Source of the DNA: an uncultured Alphaproteobacteria bacterium
Lineage (GTDB): Bacteria; Pseudomonadota; Alphaproteobacteria; TMED127
DNA length: 13,291 nucleotides
NCBI GenBank assembly: GCA_902567145.1
Contig: CACFLM010000020.1
Location: 1-13,291, forward strand
Direction: 5' to 3'
Under the pieces are notes generated by a model. The model was not told the DNA's origin. It was given only the letters and a program-made list of their open reading frames with translations, and did not search any database. Of the stretch, positions 7,471-13,291 are shown in pieces. The stretch's first letter is position 1. Each line of letters starts with the position of its first letter. The position numbers were made by a program, and so were the translations under genes.

Positions 7471-8819
7471 ACAAGACAGTCCTCAAAACCTTTAAGCATT
7501 TCCTTCTCGTCAAGGTTGCGTCCAATAAATACAAGCTGATTACGTCGGGGTAAACTTCCCCAAGGACGATCTGGTTTTCCACTAAAAATCATGTGAACGC
7601 CCTGAAAAACAAATCTATTTGATTCTCCAGCAATACTAAGAAAACCTTTCATACGAAAAATATCTACTCCTTTTTCCCTAAGGAGTTTTGAAATCCAAGC
7701 CTGCAGTTTTTGTTCATCCAAATCTCCATCCTTTTCAATTGAAAAAGAACCAACTTCATCATCATGTTCGTGTTGTGCTACCCATGTTCTTTCTATTTCA
7801 ACTGGAACCTCATCATTATTATCTACTTCAATTAACTTCATATTAAACTCTTCTGCAGTGTGTTGAGCAAAAAGACCTATTTTTGTATCTTTCTCAATTT
7901 CTATATTAAATTCTTTTTGACCTGAGGATTCAAGGTTTAGGTTAACATGTTTGCCTTTAGGAATTATCTCTCCTGGTTTAATTGTCTCGGCATCTTCAGC
8001 GTAAAGGCGAACACAACGCTCAGCACCATTTCTTAAACTTAAATCATCTGTATTTTGACCAAGCTCTACAACGAGAGACATAGAAGGATCAGGCCCTTCA
8101 GACATGATGATTTTATATTTACCAGATTTAGTTGGATAAATTCCCGTCCATTCAAATGGATATTCTGGTTCTAAAAATGTAGGACGACGAATAAGAGCCT
8201 GATCTAAATTAAACGCACTTTTATCAAGAACAGAGTTAATTGGAACATTGGCCATTTCACTCCTAATAAATTTTGCCATTTTGTTCATTTCTCGAAGTCG
8301 AGCTTCTAACTTATCCAATTCTGTGTCTTTTACTAGATCTGTCTTATTAAGAACAATAACATCGGCGAATGCAATTTGTTCTGTACTTTCATCACTTCTA
8401 CCAAGTTGTTGGTTTATATGAAATGTATCAACAAGAGTTATAATTCCATCAAGAGAAAACTCTGAACTTATCTCATCATCCATAAAAAAAGTTTGAGCCA
8501 CTGGACCTGGATCTGCAAGACCAGTAGTTTCTACTACTACGTAATCAAATTTATCACGTCTTTTCATTAGGTTTCCTAGCACCCTAATTAAATCACCACG
8601 GACTGTGCAACAAATACAACCGTTGGCCATTTCAAATATCTCTTCCTCTGCATTTATTACAAGAGCCTGATCAATACCAACTTCTCCAAATTCGTTTTCA
8701 ATCACAGCTATTCGTTTTCCGTGTTGTTCGCTTAAGATACGATTTAGTAAAGTTGTTTTACCTGAACCAAGAAAGCCAGTTAGAATGGTTACAGGAACCT
8801 TATTAGATGAAATATCCAT
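7467..8819 (-). CDS. COG0523 G3E GTPase (CobW-type metallochaperone), long form
   Basis: A 450-aa CobW-type GTPase. Walker A is GFLGSGKTT (15-23), the metal site is CxCC in NGCICC (Cys68, 70, 71), the Walker B region is DYVVVETTG (92-100) and the guanine motif is NKTD (158-161). The C-terminal CobW domain runs from about HEHDDEVGS (350-358) to the end. Residues ~215-345 are an extra beta-rich insert (EYPFEWTGIYP..., LFAQHTAEEF) absent from short CobW proteins. COG0523 proteins handle metals, often zinc, moving it with GTP hydrolysis to client enzymes in the cytoplasm. The start at 8819 is chosen because GGAGAAG sits six bases upstream; an ATG at 8831 lacks this. It overlaps the DUF1289 gene by 17 bp and lies behind a Zur box, so zinc-repressed expression is likely. 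Confidence 0.93.
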   Translation of the reverse strand: MDISSNKVPVTILTGFLGSGKTTLLNRILSEQHGKRIAVIENEFGEVGIDQALVINAEEEIFEMANGCICCTVRGDLIRVLGNLMKRRDKFDYVVVETTGLADPGPVAQTFFMDDEISSEFSLDGIITLVDTFHINQQLGRSDESTEQIAFADVIVLNKTDLVKDTELDKLEARLREMNKMAKFIRSEMANVPINSVLDKSAFNLDQALIRRPTFLEPEYPFEWTGIYPTKSGKYKIIMSEGPDPSMSLVVELGQNTDDLSLRNGAERCVRLYAEDAETIKPGEIIPKGKHVNLNLESSGQKEFNIEIEKDTKIGLFAQHTAEEFNMKLIEVDNNDEVPVEIERTWVAQHEHDDEVGSFSIEKDGDLDEQKLQAWISKLLREKGVDIFRMKGFLSIAGESNRFVFQGVHMIFSGKPDRPWGSLPRRNQLVFIGRNLDEKEMLKGFEDCLV

Positions 8820-9000
8820 TATCTTCTCCATTTAAAATTGTCATTCTTTTTTCTAGATCTTTGCGAAGTATTGTAATTGCATATGGTTTCATATTTTTCC
8901 ATTTTCTACACTCATCACGTGTTCTGCCACAACCGATACACCATGAGTTTTTTCCTGTAAACTGACAAATGTCAATACAAGGACTCTTATTACGTTTCAT
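8803..9000 (-). CDS. DUF1289 cysteine-rich small protein
   Basis: A 65-aa protein with the DUF1289 pattern: SPCIDIC (6-12), WCIGCGRT (20-27) and EC..W (30-34). The family is mostly proteobacterial, and its clustered Cys residues are thought to bind a metal or Fe-S centre; no reaction is established. There are five Cys in the first half and a basic C-terminal half. It is the first gene of the minus-strand operon, 17 bp overlapping the GTPase gene. The Zur box lies 30-48 bp upstream of its ATG. Possible roles include a small metal-binding partner of the GTPase; this is inference. Confidence 0.85.
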   Translation of the reverse strand: MKRNKSPCIDICQFTGKNSWCIGCGRTRDECRKWKNMKPYAITILRKDLEKRMTILNGEDNGYFI

Positions 9001-9029
9001 AAGTTAAGCTCTAAAATTATTTTATTATT

Positions 9030-9048
9030 GAAATGTTATAATATAACA
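9030..9048. promoter_or_regulatory. Zur box 1 (divergent promoter region)
   Basis: GAAATGTTATAATATAACA contains a perfect 7-1-7 palindrome, TGTTATA-A-TATAACA (9034-9048), matching the proteobacterial Zur operator except that the outer right arm has decayed. It contains a TATAAT (9037-9042) and lies between the DUF1289-GTPase-WD40 operon and the membrane-protein gene, so one site may control both directions. Zn-loaded Zur would repress. Confidence 0.8.
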
Positions 9049-9107
9049 GATAATATAGACAATTTAAACATAATTATCAACACAACTTCAAGTAATTTAG
9101 GGACAAA

Positions 9108-9464
9108 ATGGATTTAATTATTGAAAATCTTTTAGGCCAAGCAGGCGGAAATTTCAAAGGACTTATTTTTGGTTTTGTTCACGTTGCGATAATGATTATA
9201 GGTTATTACACTGGTTTTAGCATAAATAAATTTTTAAAGATTCTTTCAAATGGCTATGTTGCTGGTATATTCGGCATAGTTTTGTCACATATTATTGCAG
9301 ATATAATTGCTTGCTATCTAGACCCAGATCTGAGAAAAATGATTTTTGGAGTAGTTATTGGTGGTATAATTCCTCTTTTTTTCATACCAATATTAGAGAA
9401 GTTTGTAGTAAAAAGTAAACAAAGTTTTTTAGATGAAGCAAAAGATGAGATAAATAGATCCTAA
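9108..9464 (+). CDS. Small three-helix membrane protein, Zur-linked
   Basis: A 118-aa hydrophobic protein of unrecognised family. Three membrane segments are likely at about 17-37, 50-70 and 77-97, with a charged C-terminal tail. Helix 2 has H61, D65 and C69 at i, i+4, i+8 spacing on one face (SHIIADIIACYLDPD), followed by D72 and D74; helix 1 carries H25. These are plausible metal ligands in or near the membrane. AGGGA six to ten bases before the ATG supports this start. It follows Zur box 1 and precedes Zur box 2, so it is probably expressed under zinc shortage. It could help zinc uptake or be an accessory to a transporter; no known transporter signature is present. A 6-bp hairpin (9455-9471) spans its stop codon. 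Confidence 0.75.
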   Translation: MDLIIENLLGQAGGNFKGLIFGFVHVAIMIIGYYTGFSINKFLKILSNGYVAGIFGIVLSHIIADIIACYLDPDLRKMIFGVVIGGIIPLFFIPILEKFVVKSKQSFLDEAKDEINRS

Positions 9465-9492
9465 AGATCTATCATTAATTTAAAACATTGTT

Positions 9493-9511
9493 GAAATGTT
9501 ATATTATAACA
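9493..9511. promoter_or_regulatory. Zur box 2 (upstream of second GTPase)
   Basis: GAAATGTTATATTATAACA differs from box 1 only at the central base. The 7-1-7 palindrome TGTTATA-T-TATAACA spans 9497-9511. It lies 54-72 bp before the ATG of the second COG0523 GTPase, giving that gene its own zinc-repressed promoter. Two near-identical operators within 470 bp make chance unlikely. Confidence 0.82.
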
Positions 9512-9564
9512 CTTAATATGTGTCTTTTAATTTTAACTTAATTAAATTTTGTGGAGAATTTATT

Positions 9565-10779
9565 ATGAAAGTTTTAGATAAAAAACTTCCAGTCACAGTA
9601 TTGTCGGGGTTCCTTGGTGCAGGTAAAACAACTCTTTTAAATCACATCCTTAACAATCGACAAGGTCTCAAGGTTGCAGTTATCGTAAACGATATGAGTG
9701 AAGTAAATATTGATGCTAATCTAGTAGAACGTGGTGGTGGTAACTTATCTCAAACTGAAGAGAAACTTGTAGAAATGAGTAATGGATGTATTTGCTGTAC
9801 TTTACGCGAAGATCTTTTGGTACAAGTTAGAGAATTAGCAACTGAAGATAAATTTGATTACCTACTTATAGAAAGTACTGGTATCTCCGAACCTTTACCA
9901 GTGGCAACTACTTTTGACTTTCGTGATGAGGATGGAGCAAGTTTATCCGATGTCGCAAAACTTGACACAATGGTAACTGTTGTAGATGCTGCAAATCTTA
10001 TTAAAAATTATAGCTCCACTGATTTTTTAAAAGATAAAGGAGAAAGTCTAGAAGATGATGAACGAACACTTGTTGATCTTCTTGTCGAACAAATTGAGTT
10101 TGCTAATGTAATTCTATTGAATAAGATTGACTTAATATCCTCTGAGGAATTAAAAACTGTTAAAGCAATTATAAGTGGGCTTAATACTGAGGCAAAAGTC
10201 TTTGAATGCTCACACTCCACTGTCAATCTAAAAGAAGTTATTGGTACCGGTTTGTTTGATCTTAAACAAGCTCATACTCATCCTTTGTGGGCAAAAGAAC
10301 TCTATAACTTTAAAGATCATGTTCCAGAAACAGAAGAGTATGGGATTACAAGTTTTGTATATTTAGCCCGTGAACCATTTGATCCATCAAAAATTCATAA
10401 TTTTTTTAATCAAGAATGGCCAGGTGTAATTAGATCTAAAGGCTTTTTTTGGATTTCAAGTCGACCTGAATTTATTGGTGAAGTTTCTCAGGCAGGTGCA
10501 TTTGTTCGTCATCAGGGAATTGGTAGGTGGTGGACGACTGTACCTAAAGATCGTTGGCCAGAGGGACCTGATTTTGATGCGTTAATGGATAAATATTGGA
10601 ATAAAGATTTTGGTGACCGTCGACAAGAAATTGTTTTTATAGGTTTAAAATCTGAGATGGATGAAAAGAATATTCGTCAGAGACTGGATGCTTGTTTGAT
10701 AAAGAACTATCTTGAAGATCCCAATTCATATCATAAAGCCCTTGATCCCTTCCCGTTATGGTTTCAGAAAGTAGCTTAA
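9565..10779 (+). CDS. COG0523 G3E GTPase, ZigA/YciC-like zinc chaperone
   Basis: A 404-aa CobW-type GTPase distinct from the one at 7467. Walker A is GFLGAGKTT (15-23), the CxCC metal site is CICC (75-78), the Walker B region is DYLLIESTG (98-106) and the guanine motif is NKID (186-189). HTHP (237-240) ends the GTPase part. The C-terminal domain contains the block [20 protein letters not shown] (291-310) and [12 protein letters not shown] (321-332), typical of the Zur-regulated ZigA/YciC subgroup that supplies zinc to essential enzymes in low zinc. The start at 9565 follows GGAG with proper spacing; an upstream in-frame ATG at 9520 would encode an atypical extension. Zur box 2 lies upstream. 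The gene ends 22 bp before att copy 3. Confidence 0.93.
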   Translation: MKVLDKKLPVTVLSGFLGAGKTTLLNHILNNRQGLKVAVIVNDMSEVNIDANLVERGGGNLSQTEEKLVEMSNGCICCTLREDLLVQVRELATEDKFDYLLIESTGISEPLPVATTFDFRDEDGASLSDVAKLDTMVTVVDAANLIKNYSSTDFLKDKGESLEDDERTLVDLLVEQIEFANVILLNKIDLISSEELKTVKAIISGLNTEAKVFECSHSTVNLKEVIGTGLFDLKQAHTHPLWAKELYNFKDHVPETEEYGITSFVYLAREPFDPSKIHNFFNQEWPGVIRSKGFFWISSRPEFIGEVSQAGAFVRHQGIGRWWTTVPKDRWPEGPDFDALMDKYWNKDFGDRRQEIVFIGLKSEMDEKNIRQRLDACLIKNYLEDPNSYHKALDPFPLWFQKVA

Positions 10780-10900
10780 ATTAGAATAAAACCTGGTCTT
10801 TTCCCTGTCTCTCCGCCACTATCTGACAGCCCCTGATTCCCTACACTTTAGAGCCTTGATTTTGTAATTTTACCCCCCAAGATTACCCCCCATAAATAGT
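10780..10900. repeat. att repeat copy 3
   Basis: A short right-end piece of cassette B (AAAACCTGG-CTTTTCCCTG) leads into the core at 10802-10824. The left-end block of cassette C follows, with ACCCCCC at 10872 and 10885, again 13 bp apart. Similarity to copies 1 and 4 stops after CCCCCCATAAATA, so the outer GGGGGAGGAAAAATACCCC part is missing here. Confidence 0.85.
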
Positions 10901-10964
10901 GTTTGTACAATGAGCATGAAAACATAAATTCAATGGTGAGGGTAATAAAGTGGCTAAAATATAT

Positions 10965-12119
10965 TTAGGTTATTTTTTTTAAAAATTCTTTTATATTTTT
11001 ATCAATAAAAATTACATCTTCTTGAGATGTTAATGCCGTTGACATTCCTCCAGCCAAGTGTCCATGTTTTGTGTTAATAACAACCAGTTCCGCTTCTGGC
11101 ATTTCATTAACCTCAGGAATATTATTTCTAGCTGGAAAAGATAAATCAGTTGAACTAGGCATAACTAGAGCTGGACATTTAATATTCGCAAGAGCTTCTT
11201 TAGTGTTGTTATTAAATTTTTGATGTTTTCCAATATCTCCCATTTGCCATGTATTCAACATACCTAATAAATCATTGGCATCGACACTTCCAAAAAAAGC
11301 ATCCATATAATCTAAGTATGACTCAGTATCTTCAAATCCATCAAATAAATTGAGATGTAAACCCTCCTCATATCCTTCCTTATCAAATAAGGTTGATGTA
11401 TAATTTCTAGAAAAAGCTTTTAAACCCTTTTTAGGAGGTGAAATGTAATCTCCATTATTATAATTAACATCTGATTGCAAAGCTAACTTACATCCTTCTA
11501 AAGTTATCCAATTTTGTGTTGTAGTTTTTGCGGTTCCACATAAGGGAATAATACCACCGGTCTTATCTGCATGTAACGCACCCCAGTGAAAAGCCTGCTG
11601 CGCACCCATAGAAAACCCAATATACATCAGCGGATTAGTTATACCAAAATATTCTGATATTAATTTATCTTGAGCATTTATATTGTCATAATATGTAATG
11701 GAGGGAAATCTCGGGCCATCTTGAGTGGGAGCAGTATTACTTGGGGAAGATGAATGACCACTACAAAATAAATTTGGTGTTATAATGCAATATTTTAATG
11801 GGTTTATAGCTCTATCAATTCCATATGCCATTTGATTAAATTTGTGACTTCCCGCAAAACATGTGGCAAATATAATTGCATTACTTTTTGAAGAATTTAA
11901 TTCGCCATTAACATCAACTAACAAAAATGCATTTTTTAAAGTTTCTCCACTTTGAAGCTTAAAATTTTCTAATGGAAATTTAAATGTTTTACTCTTCCAA
12001 GGTAGCTTTTTTTTATCTTCAGATAAATTTACTTTTGGAAAAAGATTAATCATAGATAAATAAGTCATAGCAATTGCTTTAACTGAATAATCAAAAAATT
12101 TTCTTCTATCTAAATCCAT
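10965..12119 (-). CDS. Alpha/beta hydrolase, MetX-like, with Tat-type N-terminus
   Basis: A 384-aa alpha/beta-fold protein of the homoserine-acetyltransferase-like group. The N-terminus MDLDRRKFF followed by a modestly hydrophobic stretch (12-28) looks like a twin-arginine signal, so export to the periplasm is likely. Catalytic elements: nucleophile elbow GFSMG (168-172, Ser170), Asp325 in SSTDLSFP, and His352 or His354 in KHGHLAGG. The block GHSSSPSN...GPRFPSITYYDN (121-146) is characteristic of this subgroup. True MetX enzymes are cytoplasmic and act on homoserine; the signal and divergent sequence suggest a different ester or acyl substrate, unknown here. It follows the small membrane-protein gene by 20 bp in the same transcription unit and ends at the left end of cassette C. 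Confidence 0.85.
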   Translation of the reverse strand: MDLDRRKFFDYSVKAIAMTYLSMINLFPKVNLSEDKKKLPWKSKTFKFPLENFKLQSGETLKNAFLLVDVNGELNSSKSNAIIFATCFAGSHKFNQMAYGIDRAINPLKYCIITPNLFCSGHSSSPSNTAPTQDGPRFPSITYYDNINAQDKLISEYFGITNPLMYIGFSMGAQQAFHWGALHADKTGGIIPLCGTAKTTTQNWITLEGCKLALQSDVNYNNGDYISPPKKGLKAFSRNYTSTLFDKEGYEEGLHLNLFDGFEDTESYLDYMDAFFGSVDANDLLGMLNTWQMGDIGKHQKFNNNTKEALANIKCPALVMPSSTDLSFPARNNIPEVNEMPEAELVVINTKHGHLAGGMSTALTSQEDVIFIDKNIKEFLKKIT

Positions 12120-12139
12120 AAATTTATAGGTTCAATTAT

Positions 12140-12532
12140 TCATATTTTAAAAAGTAAATCCCAACCAGTAATAAGCACCATTAAGTTTAAGAATGCTATT
12201 AAAGCAGGGGCAACGTACCCTTCAGCAGATGTCTTTACACCGTCAACAGAACCCCAATAACTATGGATGGTTTGAAAGCAAACAACTGCCCCGATACATG
12301 CTTGCACAAAACCATAGACAAACAGTAACCAAGCGCCTTCGATAGAAGTGAGCAAAGCAATAGCTAGGGTGACTGCAAAGCCGGCAGCAAAAGTGCCAAC
12401 AAGTCTTGTCATAATTGCGCTGCCTTCACCAAAGCCATATTTCTCAATGTACTTGCGTGTTTGGAAAATACATTGATAAGCATAAATCAAATTTCCAAAT
12501 ATTATTAACGTTATGAGTGCAAAAATTAGCAT
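12140..12532 (-). CDS. Four-helix small membrane protein
   Basis: A 130-aa protein with likely membrane segments at 1-20, 42-62, 67-88 and 106-127 and a conserved-looking loop SYWGSVDGVKTSAEGYVAPA (91-110). I do not recognise the family. It is more GC-rich than the hydrolase gene behind it, which hints at a separate origin. Its ATG lies one base after the stop of the 13-codon leader (TGAAATG), so translation is probably coupled to the leader. It may anchor or support the exported hydrolase; that is inference from the operon only. Confidence 0.75.
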   Translation of the reverse strand: MLIFALITLIIFGNLIYAYQCIFQTRKYIEKYGFGEGSAIMTRLVGTFAAGFAVTLAIALLTSIEGAWLLFVYGFVQACIGAVVCFQTIHSYWGSVDGVKTSAEGYVAPALIAFLNLMVLITGWDLLFKI

Positions 12533-12533
12533 T

Positions 12534-12575
12534 TCAGTTAACCTCTCTAACCCTCTCGATTTTAATATTACTCAT
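12534..12575 (-). CDS. Putative 13-aa leader peptide / 5' gene relic
   Basis: ATG at 12575 encodes MSNIKIERVREVN and stops one base before the membrane-protein ATG. The first six codons are homologous to the start MSNTKI of the cassette A gene. Either it is a relic of the same start joined to new cargo, or a functional leader that delivers ribosomes to a downstream gene that lacks its own Shine-Dalgarno sequence. Confidence 0.5.
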   Translation of the reverse strand: MSNIKIERVREVN

Positions 12576-12764
12576 TAAATCATAATAAATTATTGAACAG
12601 ATGGTTGTCTACTTAAAATCCTGGCCTTTTCCCTGTCTCTCCGCCACTATCTGAAAGCCCCTAATTCCCTACTCTTTAGAGCCTTGATTTTGTAATTTTA
12701 CCCCCCAAGATTACCCCCCATAAATAATTAGACCCGGGGGAGGAAAAATACCCCAGCTTGTTTT
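12558..12764. repeat. att repeat copy 4 with right end of cassette C
   Basis: The right-end block is at 12558-12630, the core at 12630-12652 and a full left-end block at 12653-12764, with ACCCCCC at 12700 and 12713 (13 bp apart) and the outer GGGGGAGGAAAAATACCCC segment. It closely resembles copy 1. It marks the start of a fourth unit or of the original chromosome. The stretch 12576-12801 holds no gene apart from this repeat. Confidence 0.85.
12582..12611 (-). promoter_or_regulatory. Putative leaderless promoter in right end of cassette C
   Basis: On the minus strand TAGACA (12611-12606), an 18-bp spacer and TATTAT (12587-12582) stand six bases before ATG 12575. Sequence and spacing match the cassette A copy. 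Inferred only. Confidence 0.45.
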
Positions 12765-12801
12765 GGTTGTTGAAAGGTCAATAGTAGTCTAAAATTTACA
12801 A

Positions 12802-13291
12802 ATGGTTAGTTTGAAAAGAGATAGTAAGGGAAATCTTAAAGTTGCAACAGGTATTAGATCTAGACAAAGCTCTATTTATAAACCTGGACAAAATGAGGTA
12901 TTTAAAATTAGTCGTTCTAAATTTTCTAATTTTATGGATTGCAAACGCTGTTTTTACCTTGATAGAGTCAAGGGTCTTCAAGAACCTGGAATACCTGGTT
13001 GGGCCTTGAATACAACAGTAGATGATTTGTTAAAAAAAGAATTTGATTATTATCGGAAGAAAAAAGAACCACACCCAATTTTTTATGAATATAACTTAAA
13101 TTTCATTCCTTTCGATCACAAAAATATCAATACTTGGAGAAATAGTTTAAGTGGAGGAATTACTTATTTAGATAAAGATACAAATATTATTCTGCATGGA
13201 GGAGTAGATGATGTTTGGCTTAATTTAGATACTCAAGAAATTATTGTATGTGATTATAAAGCGCAATCAACGTCTTATGAAGTTGAGAAAG
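12802..13291 (+). CDS. PD-(D/E)XK nuclease family protein (RecB/Cas4-like), partial
   Basis: The frame opens at ATG 12802 and is still open at the right edge (163 codons). FKISRSKFSNFMDCKRCFYLDR (34-55) has the CxxC typical of RecB/AddB/Cas4-like nucleases. HGGVDDVW (132-139) supplies His132 and Asp136/137, and VCDYKAQ (149-155) supplies the D-x-K pair (Asp151, Lys153). This order is the RecB-type PD-(D/E)XK active site. Such enzymes act on DNA ends in repair, recombination or defence. Unlike most genes in the array it points away from the tRNA. It may be cargo of a fourth cassette or the first chromosomal gene beyond the array. No clear ribosome binding site precedes it. Confidence 0.85.
   Translation, partial: MVSLKRDSKGNLKVATGIRSRQSSIYKPGQNEVFKISRSKFSNFMDCKRCFYLDRVKGLQEPGIPGWALNTTVDDLLKKEFDYYRKKKEPHPIFYEYNLNFIPFDHKNINTWRNSLSGGITYLDKDTNIILHGGVDDVWLNLDTQEIIVCDYKAQSTSYEVEK

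Larger units (their letters stand above)
6296..10801. mobile_element. Cassette B: zinc-scarcity island at tRNA-Ser site
   Basis: The ~4.5-kb segment between core copies 2 and 3 holds five genes in two divergent groups and two Zur boxes. It looks less AT-rich than the genes on the far left of the window. Its right end keeps only the terminal ~20 bp (AAAACCTGG-CTTTTCCCTG) of the right-end block seen in A and C. There is no recombinase or zur gene inside, so regulation would use the host's own Zur. Confidence 0.7.
10802..12629. mobile_element. Cassette C: tRNA-Ser-site integrated element
   Basis: The ~1.8-kb segment between core copies 3 and 4 has two minus-strand genes plus a 13-codon leader. 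Its right end (12558-12630) matches that of cassette A. Its left end is a shortened block. There is no recombinase gene. The stretch 10900-10964 holds no gene. Confidence 0.7.

Noticed and set aside
9455..9471. TAGATC-CTAAA-GATCTA hairpin as terminator of the membrane-protein gene
   Set aside because: A 6-bp stem of low GC without a T-run; noted only within the gene entry.
10933..10982. Small plus-strand frames (ATG 10933, GTG 10950 with an upstream GAGG)
   Set aside because: Both stop within 12 codons and overlap the end of the hydrolase gene; no support beyond a chance Shine-Dalgarno-like match.
4707..12764. CRISPR array
   Set aside because: The repeats are spaced by kilobases of coding DNA, not by uniform short spacers, and match a tRNA end.
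12796..12981. Minus-strand open frame of 61 codons
   Set aside because: Lies opposite the clearly coding PD-(D/E)XK gene, which has recognisable motifs in the plus strand.

Overview
The window is low-GC DNA with tight gene packing and many ATGA-type overlaps. It looks like a streamlined, probably marine proteobacterium. Support comes from an AcuI-type acrylyl-CoA reductase, a DUF1289 Cys protein, two proteobacterial-type Zur boxes (GAAATGTTATA-N-TATAACA) and a tRNA-Ser with encoded CCA. I cannot fix the genus from sequence alone; an alpha- or gammaproteobacterial picoplankton lineage is my best inference.

Left part (1-4342, all minus strand): a TPR/SGNH-like protein with 102-bp internal DNA repeats, then acuI, cysQ and a membrane phosphoethanolamine-transferase-like protein that runs off the left edge. 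The last three form a compact operon whose promoter is overlain by a 10-bp inverted repeat.

Centre and right (4634-13291): an intact tRNA-Ser(UGA) on the plus strand is followed by a tandem array. The last ~23 bp of the tRNA region recurs exactly three more times (6296, 10802, 12630). Each copy is followed by a related ~75-110 bp block carrying two ACCCC(CC) motifs exactly 13 bp apart. The copies delimit three cassettes: A (~1.6 kb; PD-(D/E)XK-like protein plus MORN-like membrane protein), B (~4.5 kb; zinc-scarcity set) and C (~1.8 kb; small membrane protein plus Tat-type MetX-like hydrolase). A fourth unit, or the chromosome, begins with a PD-(D/E)XK nuclease gene cut by the right edge. No integrase is visible, so the cassettes look like non-autonomous tRNA-site integrative elements moved in trans.

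Cassettes A and C share a 73-bp right end (69/73 identical) that carries a putative leaderless promoter and the first six codons of a gene. In A these codons open the 176-aa PD-(D/E)XK-like protein. In C they open a 13-codon leader peptide that ends one base before the membrane-protein start.

Cassette B has a minus-strand operon DUF1289-COG0523 GTPase-WD40 and plus-strand genes for a three-helix membrane protein and a second COG0523 GTPase. A Zur box precedes the divergent promoter region and another precedes the second GTPase. This reads as a transferable zinc-limitation module inserted at a tRNA gene.
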